Notes under the pieces: model-generated | The model's input: only the letters and a program-made list of their open reading frames with translations | Databases searched by the model: none | Told to the model about the DNA's origin: nothing | Assembly: GCA_031277685.1 (NCBI GenBank) | Contig: JAITLV010000092.1 | Location: 1 to 47,420, forward strand | DNA from: Sphingobacterium sp. | Lineage (GTDB): Bacteria > Bacteroidota > Bacteroidia > Sphingobacteriales > Sphingobacteriaceae | Direction of reading: 5' to 3' | DNA: 47,420 nucleotides | Made by a program: the position numbers and the translations under genes | Part shown: one piece after another, positions 33,684 through 41,069 of the stretch | Numbering within the stretch: the stretch's first letter is position 1 | Layout of the letters: each line of letters begins with the position of its first letter

Positions 33684-35501
33684 ATGTATATATCCTCTTT
33701 AAAGCTTTGGAATTTTCGAAAGTATGGAAGTCCAATTTTTGATCTTAATGCTCCCCATTTAACAGTGTGTTTTAATAAAGGAATGAATATTCTCATTGGG
33801 GAGAATGATTCGGGAAAGTCGGCCATTATTGACGCTATTAAGCTTGTATTAAGAACTCATGCTTATGAATGGATAAAAGTTGAAGAAAGTGATTTTTATA
33901 ATGATGGCGGCCAGATTTCACCAATTCTACGTATTGAAGTTGAATTTTCAGGAATTACAAATGCAGAAGCCGCTAATTTTACGGAGTGGTGTGGTACCCA
34001 CGAAGAAATGATGGATGTTGCCGGAAAAAAGGAAGTATTTCGAAGGCCAAAACTACACCTAATTTACCAGGTTGAATATAAGGATGGACGTATATTTCCA
34101 GCCGACGTTAAAGCTGGAATGGATGGAGTCGGAAATACGCTGACTGCTGAGGCAAAGGAATACCTGAAGTGTACCTATCTTAAGGCTCTTAGGGATGCTG
34201 ACAATGAACTTGCCGCTAAAAAGAATTCAAGGCTATCGCAAATATTAAAGGAGCATAAAGAGTTTAAAGTGAGACAGGAAAATGGTCTGCATGAATTTGA
34301 AGAATTATTTGAAGGAACAAGTGAACAGATCAGGGGCAAATTTAGAGACGAAGCACAAGGATATCATTCAAATATAAAGAAAGTGGTTGACGATTTCATA
34401 AGTTCTTTTATTGGTGATAATTCAGAGTCTATATTCGACTTTGGGCCTACAAAGATTACCAATATCCTTGAGAAAATGTCCCTTGGAATTATTGATGCCA
34501 AAAACTTGGGGCTCGGAACAATGAACCGATTATTTATGGCAGCAGAACTATTGCATCTTAGAAAAACGGATTGGAACGGCTTAAAGCTCTGTATGGTTGA
34601 GGAGCTGGAAGCTCATCTGCATCCACAGGCCCAGTTAAAAATTATCAATCGATTAAAAAAGGAAGATGCTATACAGTATATTCTTACAAGTCATAGTCCA
34701 AATATTACTTCCCAGGCAGATCTTAGGGAAATTATTATTTGTAAAAATAATAATGTATTTCCATTAGCAGAGGGTAATACCAAACTGGATAGCAAAGACT
34801 ACAAATATTTAGAACGTTTTTTGGATGTGACCAAGAGCAATCTTTTCTTTTCGAAAGGAAATATTATAGTAGAAGGCTGGTCTGAAGAAATACTGCTTCC
34901 TACTCTGGCTGAAAAGTTGGGAATGAATTTAGCCAAGAAGGAAATATCAATTATTAATGTAGCTTCCACAGCATATCTTCACTTTGCTAAAATATTTCTT
35001 CGCGAGAATGATGAAAAGATGAATGTTGGCATTGCGGTTATTACCGATCTTGACAACCGGCCGGATGAATTTGGTGTCTTTCGATCATTGCCTCGGGAAG
35101 ATCAGACTTTTATAAATAAATTCTGTAACATCAATGCTTTAAAGCGTGAATTGAAGTCTATGGATATAAAATTAAGCATAGCTCGCCAATGGACATTGGA
35201 ATGGTGTTTATATAAGTCTTGCTTAAGTAATATATTCAAAGAGGCTGTTTCGCAGGTTCATAATAAAACAGATGATTTCAAAAAAGAAAATGGTGATTTT
35301 AAAGAAGCTTTTGAAGGTAAGTTCATAAAAAAGTTATTAAAGACCGGAGGTACTTCTCCAATAGATAAGGTTGCGGTTATGAATGTTTTTGCTGAATTAT
35401 TAGAGCAAGATGTCACCATTACAGCCGACCAGATTTCTGAGGATCTATATCTATCTTACTTAGTGGCTGCCATAAAACATGTGCATGATTATGAGAATTG
35501 A
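33684..35501 (+). CDS. OLD-family ATPase-Toprim nuclease (GajA-like)
   Basis: The 605-residue protein starts MYISSLKLWNFRKYG and has Walker A GENDSGKSA (residues 39-47), a Walker B region MVEELEAHLHP, the LTSHSPN switch His and a C-terminal Toprim domain: IIVEGWSEE (first Glu), then ITDLDNRP (DxD). This is the layout of OLD nucleases, including GajA of Gabija. The frame opens at a TTG at 33648, but the ATG at 33684 begins the fold. It overlaps the UvrD-like gene by 11 bases. OLD proteins paired with a UvrD-like helicase are class 2 OLD, known to nick or cut phage DNA when nucleotides fall. Membership of the canonical Gabija family is likely but not proven. Confidence 0.85.
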   Translation: MYISSLKLWNFRKYGSPIFDLNAPHLTVCFNKGMNILIGENDSGKSAIIDAIKLVLRTHAYEWIKVEESDFYNDGGQISPILRIEVEFSGITNAEAANFTEWCGTHEEMMDVAGKKEVFRRPKLHLIYQVEYKDGRIFPADVKAGMDGVGNTLTAEAKEYLKCTYLKALRDADNELAAKKNSRLSQILKEHKEFKVRQENGLHEFEELFEGTSEQIRGKFRDEAQGYHSNIKKVVDDFISSFIGDNSESIFDFGPTKITNILEKMSLGIIDAKNLGLGTMNRLFMAAELLHLRKTDWNGLKLCMVEELEAHLHPQAQLKIINRLKKEDAIQYILTSHSPNITSQADLREIIICKNNNVFPLAEGNTKLDSKDYKYLERFLDVTKSNLFFSKGNIIVEGWSEEILLPTLAEKLGMNLAKKEISIINVASTAYLHFAKIFLRENDEKMNVGIAVITDLDNRPDEFGVFRSLPREDQTFINKFCNINALKRELKSMDIKLSIARQWTLEWCLYKSCLSNIFKEAVSQVHNKTDDFKKENGDFKEAFEGKFIKKLLKTGGTSPIDKVAVMNVFAELLEQDVTITADQISEDLYLSYLVAAIKHVHDYEN

Positions 35502-37563
35502 TCCAGTACATCTAAGAAGAGCAGAAGAGATTTTAATAGGCGGGGAGGAGTTTGATGAGGAGAGAAGAAAATTTATCCAGCACATGGATATTGTTGATTT
35601 ACTGGCAGTTCCAGGTAGTGGAAAAACTACTGCGTTATTAGCAAAATTATATTGTATGACAAAGCAGATGCCTTTTGAAAATAATCAGGGCATTTTGGTA
35701 CTTTCCCATACAAATCATGCCATTGAGGAAATTGAAAAGGTTTTAAAACCTCTGTGCCCGCAGCTTTTTTCTTATCCGAACTTTGTTGGAACTCTTCAAA
35801 GTTTTGCGAATAAATTTGTTGCAAACCAAGCTTGTTTTGAGTTATATGGAAGTTATATACATAAAAATGATGATGAAATGTATTCATATGAGGTTGAAAC
35901 CCTCTTCAGAAATCTTCAATATTCTGCAAAGGGGGTAAATCCGCCTAATTTGAAAAATAAGCTTTTTGGCTTGGTCAACAGAGGTTTTGAGGGTTCGTCG
36001 GCAGAAAAAAACAACAATATTTTAGAGTTTCTAAAGAAGTGTACTTATGATTTGGAGGAAAGAAAGATTAAGATCGGCAATACATCCAAATTAACATATT
36101 CAGGAGCTAACAGGGATTACTATATTGAGTTGGAACGATGGAAACTAAGTCTCTTATCGCAAGGAATTCTATGTTTTAGAGACAGCTTTGATATATCAAA
36201 AAGGTATCTTAATCGGCAGGGATCACAAGATCTAAGGGCTATTTTGCAGCATCGCTTTAAATATGTATTCATTGATGAAATGCAAGATTTAGATTTTGAT
36301 CAGGTTCAATTCATAGAAAATATTTTCTTCACCAATGATTCTGAGACCATTATTCAAAGAATTGGTGACAAAAATCAAGCGATTTATTCAACTTCATCCT
36401 TAAGTAGTGAAAGTGTCTGGACTACGAGAAATGAGATTGATCCTGAAAGATTTAAGGAAGACCTCAGCCTTAATAACTCACATCGACTAACACCAATAAT
36501 TGGCAATCTGGTTGATGGCTTTGTACTTAACCGGAGTGAAGGGTATAGAGTTATAGGTGCTTCTAGTCGTGAATCTATTCCTCCGTATCTTTTAATTTAC
36601 AAGGATGATACTGAATCAAGTAAACTGAAAGAAAAATTTATTAACATAATAAAGCATTTCGGTCTCGAAAAAAATCCTAAAAATGTAGAAAGAGGCTTTC
36701 ATATAATTGCTTGGACGACAGACAAGGAAGAGGGTTCTGAAAAATGGCATTTGAGAAAACTTTTTCCGGAATATTCAAGGGAAAAGAAGCAGAAAAGAGA
36801 AGATTTTGATTGCTTAAGGAAGTATATTTTTTTATTTGACCGACAGAAACAAACCTTTGAATCCGTTAGAAAATCGCTTTTAAATGGAATAATTAGAGTG
36901 TTACGGATTGAAAATATAAACTTTGCGGAGAATCCACCGAAGAAATTTCGCAAATCTACCTTCATTCAGCTTCTTAAAAGCAAGGGGGATGACTGTTATG
37001 AACCCTTCAAAGTTAGATTGTATGAGTGGTGTTACTCAATAGTTGTAAAAGAGGACTATGAAGCAGTGTTTAATGATTATTCTAGTTTTATTGCTAATGA
37101 TTTGTCCGATTTGATCCCAGGTTTCCGGATAGCAAGCTCTGCTGCCTTTATTAATAAAGTATTTGATTTTAAAATTGCTGAAATAGTTGAGCCTAATGCT
37201 TTTACGCAACCGGGAGATCCTTTAATTAGTTTAGGGTCTGTTCATTCGGTGAAAGGACAAACGCATTGCGCAACGATGTATGTTGAAACGGATTACCATG
37301 CATCGGAAATTGCGAAATTGACCGTTTTCGTTAAGGGGACGAGGAAAAGACCAGATTTTATTGGTAAAAATCCATTATTTTATCAGGAACAGAATTTTTC
37401 ACATTTAGATAAAGTACGGTCGAATGAGACTTTAAAAATGATGTATGTAGGCTTCTCAAGGCCTACGGATTTGCTCTGTTTTGCTGTTCGAGAAGAAAAT
37501 GCTGAACCTCACATAGAAAAATTTAAGGAAGCAGGTTGGAATGTGGCGCAAGTTAATGACTAG
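35491..37563 (+). CDS. UvrD/PcrA-like SF1 helicase (GajB-like)
   Basis: The 690-residue protein has the SF1A motif series: Walker A LAVPGSGKTTALL near residue 40, motif II FIDEMQDLDFDQ near 255, motif III GDKNQAIYS, motif V GSVHSVKGQTH near 580 and motif VI MMYVGFSRPTDLL near 645. It is longer than typical GajB (about 500 residues), with extra helical sequence between motifs III and V. Starts at 35479, 35485 and 35491 are all ATG in one frame. The last gives an 11-base overlap with the OLD gene. The overlap and order (OLD then helicase) are those of class 2 OLD or Gabija pairs. It probably supplies DNA unwinding that activates the nuclease. Confidence 0.84.
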   Translation: MRIDPVHLRRAEEILIGGEEFDEERRKFIQHMDIVDLLAVPGSGKTTALLAKLYCMTKQMPFENNQGILVLSHTNHAIEEIEKVLKPLCPQLFSYPNFVGTLQSFANKFVANQACFELYGSYIHKNDDEMYSYEVETLFRNLQYSAKGVNPPNLKNKLFGLVNRGFEGSSAEKNNNILEFLKKCTYDLEERKIKIGNTSKLTYSGANRDYYIELERWKLSLLSQGILCFRDSFDISKRYLNRQGSQDLRAILQHRFKYVFIDEMQDLDFDQVQFIENIFFTNDSETIIQRIGDKNQAIYSTSSLSSESVWTTRNEIDPERFKEDLSLNNSHRLTPIIGNLVDGFVLNRSEGYRVIGASSRESIPPYLLIYKDDTESSKLKEKFINIIKHFGLEKNPKNVERGFHIIAWTTDKEEGSEKWHLRKLFPEYSREKKQKREDFDCLRKYIFLFDRQKQTFESVRKSLLNGIIRVLRIENINFAENPPKKFRKSTFIQLLKSKGDDCYEPFKVRLYEWCYSIVVKEDYEAVFNDYSSFIANDLSDLIPGFRIASSAAFINKVFDFKIAEIVEPNAFTQPGDPLISLGSVHSVKGQTHCATMYVETDYHASEIAKLTVFVKGTRKRPDFIGKNPLFYQEQNFSHLDKVRSNETLKMMYVGFSRPTDLLCFAVREENAEPHIEKFKEAGWNVAQVND

Positions 37564-38148
37564 TTTACATTAAAAACTAAGTATAAGATAAATCAGAATA
37601 GATTGGGTTTGTATTTGATAAATATCCAAGTAAATAATAAGGCAATCCGATTCGGTATATGAATATTTTATCTGTACTGGTTAATTGTTTTTGAACAAAA
37701 CCGTAACTTAGTTTTAAGGATTATCAGTTTGTGAGATTTTGGTACCCTCTTGTCCCTCAAAAGAAATTATAGCGGGAAAATAGGGTATGTCAATTTTTTG
37801 TATCGGGAAATAATTACCAAAATTCTTTTAATATCAGATAAAAAGAACTTTTTTATTTTTGATAGACGAGATAAGTTAATAAAAAGTTTATTACTGCTAT
37901 TACATTTCCTATATTTGCTTATAGAAACTAATGTCTAATTAGTTCAAGTTTGTTAAGATTTTGTATGTTTTAAACAATATAAGGAGTTGTGGCAAAATCG
38001 TGGCTAGATAATAAAGCTTTTTATTAGGTCATTGATTAATAGTGTTTAATTGCACTAGGTGATAATCCCTCACTCTCCTGAACCTTGGCCAAGTTCACTG
38101 TCAGTTTCCTTAGTGGCTAATGAAATATTGCTATTACTTTAAGCAAGT
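37564..38148. other. gene-poor gap between the helicase and XRE genes
   Basis: This 585-base stretch holds no gene I can support. It contains a 10-bp inverted repeat (AAAACTAAGT at 37573-37582 and ACTTAGTTTT at 37706-37715). It also has a GTG-started 12-codon frame after AAGGAG near 37980, and a minus-strand scrap reading LTVNLAKVQESEGLSPSAIKHY that looks like the end of a lost gene. Confidence 0.4.
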
Positions 38149-38715
38149 TTATTCAGTCCAATAAACATCTACCTGCCTTTTCCCAAAGTTACCATTCGTT
38201 AACCTAATCGGTCTTTTTTCACTTACTAAGACTCCTTTTTTTACAGAATATCTTAAAGCTTTGGACAGCTGGTCATTAGTAAACGTTTTCTTATATTCGG
38301 TACAAACAAAAAGTTCAATTTCATTCAAATACCGAGGTTCTTTTAGAAAAGGTGACTTTATAAGAATTCTTGAAATAAATAAATCAATGCTTCTGTCAGT
38401 CAATGTACTTGAGAAGTATTCGGGATTATTCCGTTTATCCTTTTTAAATTCATGAAAACTTTCTGTTTTAGCAATACTCTGTGAGACAGGAACGTTAAGA
38501 TTAAATATTTTTGATCCGTTTACATTGAGTTTTTTACCTATATCCTCTGCTAAAGCATGGCTAAATGGTCTATTCAGGTTTAAAATCCCATAAATATGTG
38601 AAGAATCTCTTCCAATAAATTCAGCAAATCCAGACACTGTCAAGCCTAGAATATTCATAATTTCACGTAATCTTTCGGCTAAAGATTCGCTATAAGTTTT
38701 ACTTTGGTCTGTCAT
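38149..38715 (-). CDS. XRE-type HTH regulator with a C-terminal sensor-like domain
   Basis: The 188-residue protein has an XRE helix-turn-helix at about residues 10-75: ERLREIMNILGLTVSGFAEFIGRD, then SSHIYGILNLNRPFSHALAEDI. A second region (95-188) of unknown type with winged-helix flavour follows (FTNDQLSKALRYSVKKGVLVSE). It reads toward the defence genes on the opposite strand, and its promoter region lies next to a structured RNA. It may be the regulator of the island or of the operon starting at 25.4 kb. It resembles the small XRE regulators often found at defence-island edges, but no target site is evident. Confidence 0.7.
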   Translation of the reverse strand: MTDQSKTYSESLAERLREIMNILGLTVSGFAEFIGRDSSHIYGILNLNRPFSHALAEDIGKKLNVNGSKIFNLNVPVSQSIAKTESFHEFKKDKRNNPEYFSSTLTDRSIDLFISRILIKSPFLKEPRYLNEIELFVCTEYKKTFTNDQLSKALRYSVKKGVLVSEKRPIRLTNGNFGKRQVDVYWTE

Positions 38716-38786
38716 AAGACAAATTCCGACAAAAACTTACGCTAATTATTATCATTAATTTACTTTTTTTGTCAAATTTTATTATC

Positions 38787-38794
38787 TATATTTG
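38787..38794 (+). promoter_or_regulatory. putative -7 box upstream of the structured RNA
   Basis: TATATTTG fits TAnnTTTG and would start a transcript about 45 bases before the first helix of the structured RNA. The upstream TTTG is at a shorter spacing than usual, so only the -7 match is claimed. Confidence 0.35.
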
Positions 38795-38845
38795 TTTAAA
38801 TATTTTACTGACTTATAAACAATTAAGTCTATTAGTGTAATTTAA

Positions 38846-39029
38846 GAGTCTCGTTTCCCAAGTCTCACAATTTAATCGAACACGAGAGCGATAGGTTGCA
38901 CCCATATGCCTTTATTGCTATATTTAGCACTGGTAAAGGCGTGGGTACTATCGTCTGCTAAGTTCGAAGGAGTGAGACCCAGGGAATAAAGCAGGGTAGT
39001 AGCCCACGCTTTTATTATTTAAGAGACTC
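38846..39029 (+). ncRNA. long rod-like structured RNA candidate, possibly 6S-like
   Basis: The region folds by nested exact pairings: GAGTCTC/GAGACTC (38846-38852 with 39023-39029), TTCCC/GGGAA, GTCTCAC/GTGAGAC, TCGAAC/GTTCGA, CGATAG/CTATCG, ACCCA/TGGGT, GCCTTTA/TAAAGGC and an apical TGCTA/TAGCA, separated by small bulges. A rod with internal loops of about 125 bases (38855-38986) is the general form of 6S RNA, known in this phylum as 6S-Flavo. After it, an AATAAAGC...GCTTTTATT hairpin forms a likely terminator. No protein frame fits. The 6S identity is an inference from shape only; the minus strand would fold equally well. Confidence 0.55.
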
Positions 39030-39224
39030 ATCAAATATCGTTAATGGTGAGTTATGATTATTAAAAACAAACATCCAAACATTTCAATTCCCCCTTAATT
39101 TTTTAGGAGTAAGCGTCTTTATGACCAAATCCGAAGATTGTCAGTGTATCTATATCATCTGCTGTGTAACCAATTATTAGACAATTAACTCGGAACATTT
39201 TTTCAAACTAATTTATGACCCAAA

Positions 39225-39240
39225 CGTGTACGCGCGCGCG
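39225..39240. repeat. 16-base alternating purine-pyrimidine tract
   Basis: CGTGTACGCGCGCGCG alternates pyrimidine and purine throughout and is very G-C-rich in an A-T-rich setting. It could adopt Z-DNA. It stands 57 bases before the start of the gene at 39297. The rest of 39030-39296 shows only a 19-codon ATG frame after TTTAGGAGTAAG (about 39120) that I do not support as a gene. Confidence 0.5.
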
Positions 39241-39296
39241 GGATAGGAGAAGTATTGCTCTATTTTTTGCAGTGCTGATCATTTAATGCCTCAAAA

Positions 39297-39671
39297 ATGA
39301 ACCAAAAATCAAACAACCTGCTACCCTTTGAGCTAGCATGTTATGAAATATACGACAATGGATACGATCCATTAAATACCATTCGGGAGTTCTGGTCCCA
39401 ACATACCATCACCGACTGCCAGGAAAGCCTATGGGCACTCTTCGAGAACTATAGAAAGTGTGCAGCTCGGGAAGATGCTGCCGATGTGAAGCAGATGCAT
39501 ACCTTTTTGATGAAAGTGTGCCGGGTGCTGATGGCTTATTTCCTGGTGCACTTTCGCAAGATCGGCATCGATGCGGTGCCATTTGCCTTTGCAGAACCTG
39601 CAGAAGCGATAATCGCTGATCTGGAAGCCAAGCAAAACATCCACAATTTCTTTAATAGAATTGCTGAATAA
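39297..39671 (+). CDS. hypothetical 124-aa protein preceding the TlpA-SusCD genes
   Basis: I do not recognise this soluble, helical protein. It has no signal peptide. Several Trp, Cys and Tyr residues stand out (FELACYEIYDNGYDP, REFWSQH, LWALFENYRKC). The next gene starts 18 bases after its stop, so it is the first gene of the uptake operon. Its place before TlpA and SusC resembles small accessory genes seen next to duplicated SusCD loci in Sphingobacterium, but a role cannot be assigned. Confidence 0.55.
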   Translation: MNQKSNNLLPFELACYEIYDNGYDPLNTIREFWSQHTITDCQESLWALFENYRKCAAREDAADVKQMHTFLMKVCRVLMAYFLVHFRKIGIDAVPFAFAEPAEAIIADLEAKQNIHNFFNRIAE

Positions 39672-39689
39672 TACCTAATCCATAAGCAG

Positions 39690-41069
39690 ATGATAAAAAG
39701 ATCTAATCTATGCACTGCCTTATTGGATAAGGTAGTCAATATTCCAGTTATACAGATTACACTACTTGTAATCGTGTCCCTCTTAGTTTCTATGTTTAGT
39801 TTATCAGCTCAGACGCCCCGTAAGGATAGCGGGGCCAATGGGCTATCCAAAATTAATCGCTTATATGTAGGCGATACAATACCTGATGAACTATGGAACG
39901 CAACGCTGCCCGTAGCAAATCATCCCGAGGGCAAAGAGCATATTCAACTCAAAGAGTATAAAGGCAAAAAGCTGATCTTAATAGATTGCTGGGCCACCAC
40001 CTGTAAAAGCTGCCTAGAGGGTTTGCCAAAGATTCAAAAATTACAACACAAATATGCCGACGTTGCATTTTTACTCGCTACATTGCAGCAGGATAGGGCG
40101 CCTCAGTATCTGAAAGACAATGGCTATACCTTAACGTCCTTTATCGGCACCAGGGCGACGCTATTTCAATACTTTCCCTATACTTGGATTCCTTATTACA
40201 TCTGGATCAGTGGGGGTAAGGTAGTCGCTACGACGCAAGCGACCGAAGTGACCGATGAAAATATAGCCAAATTGCTGCATGAAGGAATTGCGCCCACAAG
40301 GGTACGGCAAGATCGTGTGTCTTTCGACTTAAAGGACAATTTTTTGGATGATCCTTTGATCTTTCGTACACCCCAGTTGCAACGTTCTTTTACGATAACA
40401 GGCTACCTACAGGATGTCCTTGCGCAGACAAACTATCAGATCGGAAAGGGTGGTAAACCCAGCTTTTTTGGAACAACCAATGCGGGGCCAATAGATATCT
40501 ATAAATCGGCCATTGCCATCGCCCGGCCGGATCTGCGTAAGGGAAATTGGTTTCTATTAGAGACAAAATGGCGCGATAAGCTCTTAAAAGTAAGCACAGA
40601 TCAATACTTCGCCGATAGCACTGCACATCTGTATGCCATACAGTTTTATTCTGCTGCTGCGGATAAAAATGAATTGGCTAAAGATTTACTTCAAGAACTC
40701 AATACCTTCTTCGGGCAAAAATATGGTATGGAAGGTCGGATTGAAACGCGTAGCCGTAAAGCTTATGTGATTCGGAAAGATAGATCGTCTCAGGGCTTGA
40801 AAATTCCTAAAAAGCTAACAAAAGAAATCCCCTTGTACCAATTGGTTGATAGGCTTAATAATGAGAGTGAGCAGACGAGTAGAGGAATACCATGGATCAA
40901 CAAAACCGACGAATTTAAAAAACCAATAAAAATTCCGGATAATTGGCCAAATGATCTGAACAGTATCAACGCATTCTTGGTACCGCAAGGATACCGAGCA
41001 ACATTGGAAACCTTGTCTATGGATGTATTTGTTCTAGGTGATATTGCCAAAGGAGGTCGCCATGAATAG
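39690..41069 (+). CDS. membrane-anchored or exported TlpA-like thioredoxin
   Basis: The 459-residue protein has a hydrophobic N-terminal segment (about residues 20-41, ending LSAQT) that directs export. A thioredoxin-fold domain follows, with the CKSC redox motif in DCWATTCKSCLEGLP near residues 104-118 and the cis-Pro context in YTWIPYYIW. The C-terminal 230 residues form an extra domain of unknown type. TlpA-like proteins keep periplasmic disulfides reduced. The gene overlaps the start of the SusC gene by 8 bases. A MauE-like membrane protein on the other strand nearby could supply electrons. Substrates may be Cys residues of co-encoded exported proteins, by inference. Confidence 0.78.
   Translation: MIKRSNLCTALLDKVVNIPVIQITLLVIVSLLVSMFSLSAQTPRKDSGANGLSKINRLYVGDTIPDELWNATLPVANHPEGKEHIQLKEYKGKKLILIDCWATTCKSCLEGLPKIQKLQHKYADVAFLLATLQQDRAPQYLKDNGYTLTSFIGTRATLFQYFPYTWIPYYIWISGGKVVATTQATEVTDENIAKLLHEGIAPTRVRQDRVSFDLKDNFLDDPLIFRTPQLQRSFTITGYLQDVLAQTNYQIGKGGKPSFFGTTNAGPIDIYKSAIAIARPDLRKGNWFLLETKWRDKLLKVSTDQYFADSTAHLYAIQFYSAAADKNELAKDLLQELNTFFGQKYGMEGRIETRSRKAYVIRKDRSSQGLKIPKKLTKEIPLYQLVDRLNNESEQTSRGIPWINKTDEFKKPIKIPDNWPNDLNSINAFLVPQGYRATLETLSMDVFVLGDIAKGGRHE

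Noticed and set aside
33684..37563. Calling the OLD plus UvrD pair a plain Gabija system
   Set aside because: Motifs and order agree, but the helicase is about 200 residues longer than usual GajB and the pair is embedded behind a STAND gene, so only the term Gabija-like is used.
37750..37938. 62-codon Leu/Lys-rich ORF between the helicase and XRE genes
   Set aside because: It begins with TTG, has low complexity from A-T-rich DNA and shows no domain; taken as chance.
15816..38715. CRISPR array or integrase marking the island
   Set aside because: No regularly spaced direct repeats and no recombinase or tRNA attachment site could be found in the window.
38821..39060. tmRNA, SRP RNA or RNase P RNA identity for the structured region
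   Set aside because: None of the conserved sequence blocks of those RNAs are visible (no tRNA-like ends, no GGAAGGAAGCAGC-type SRP loop).
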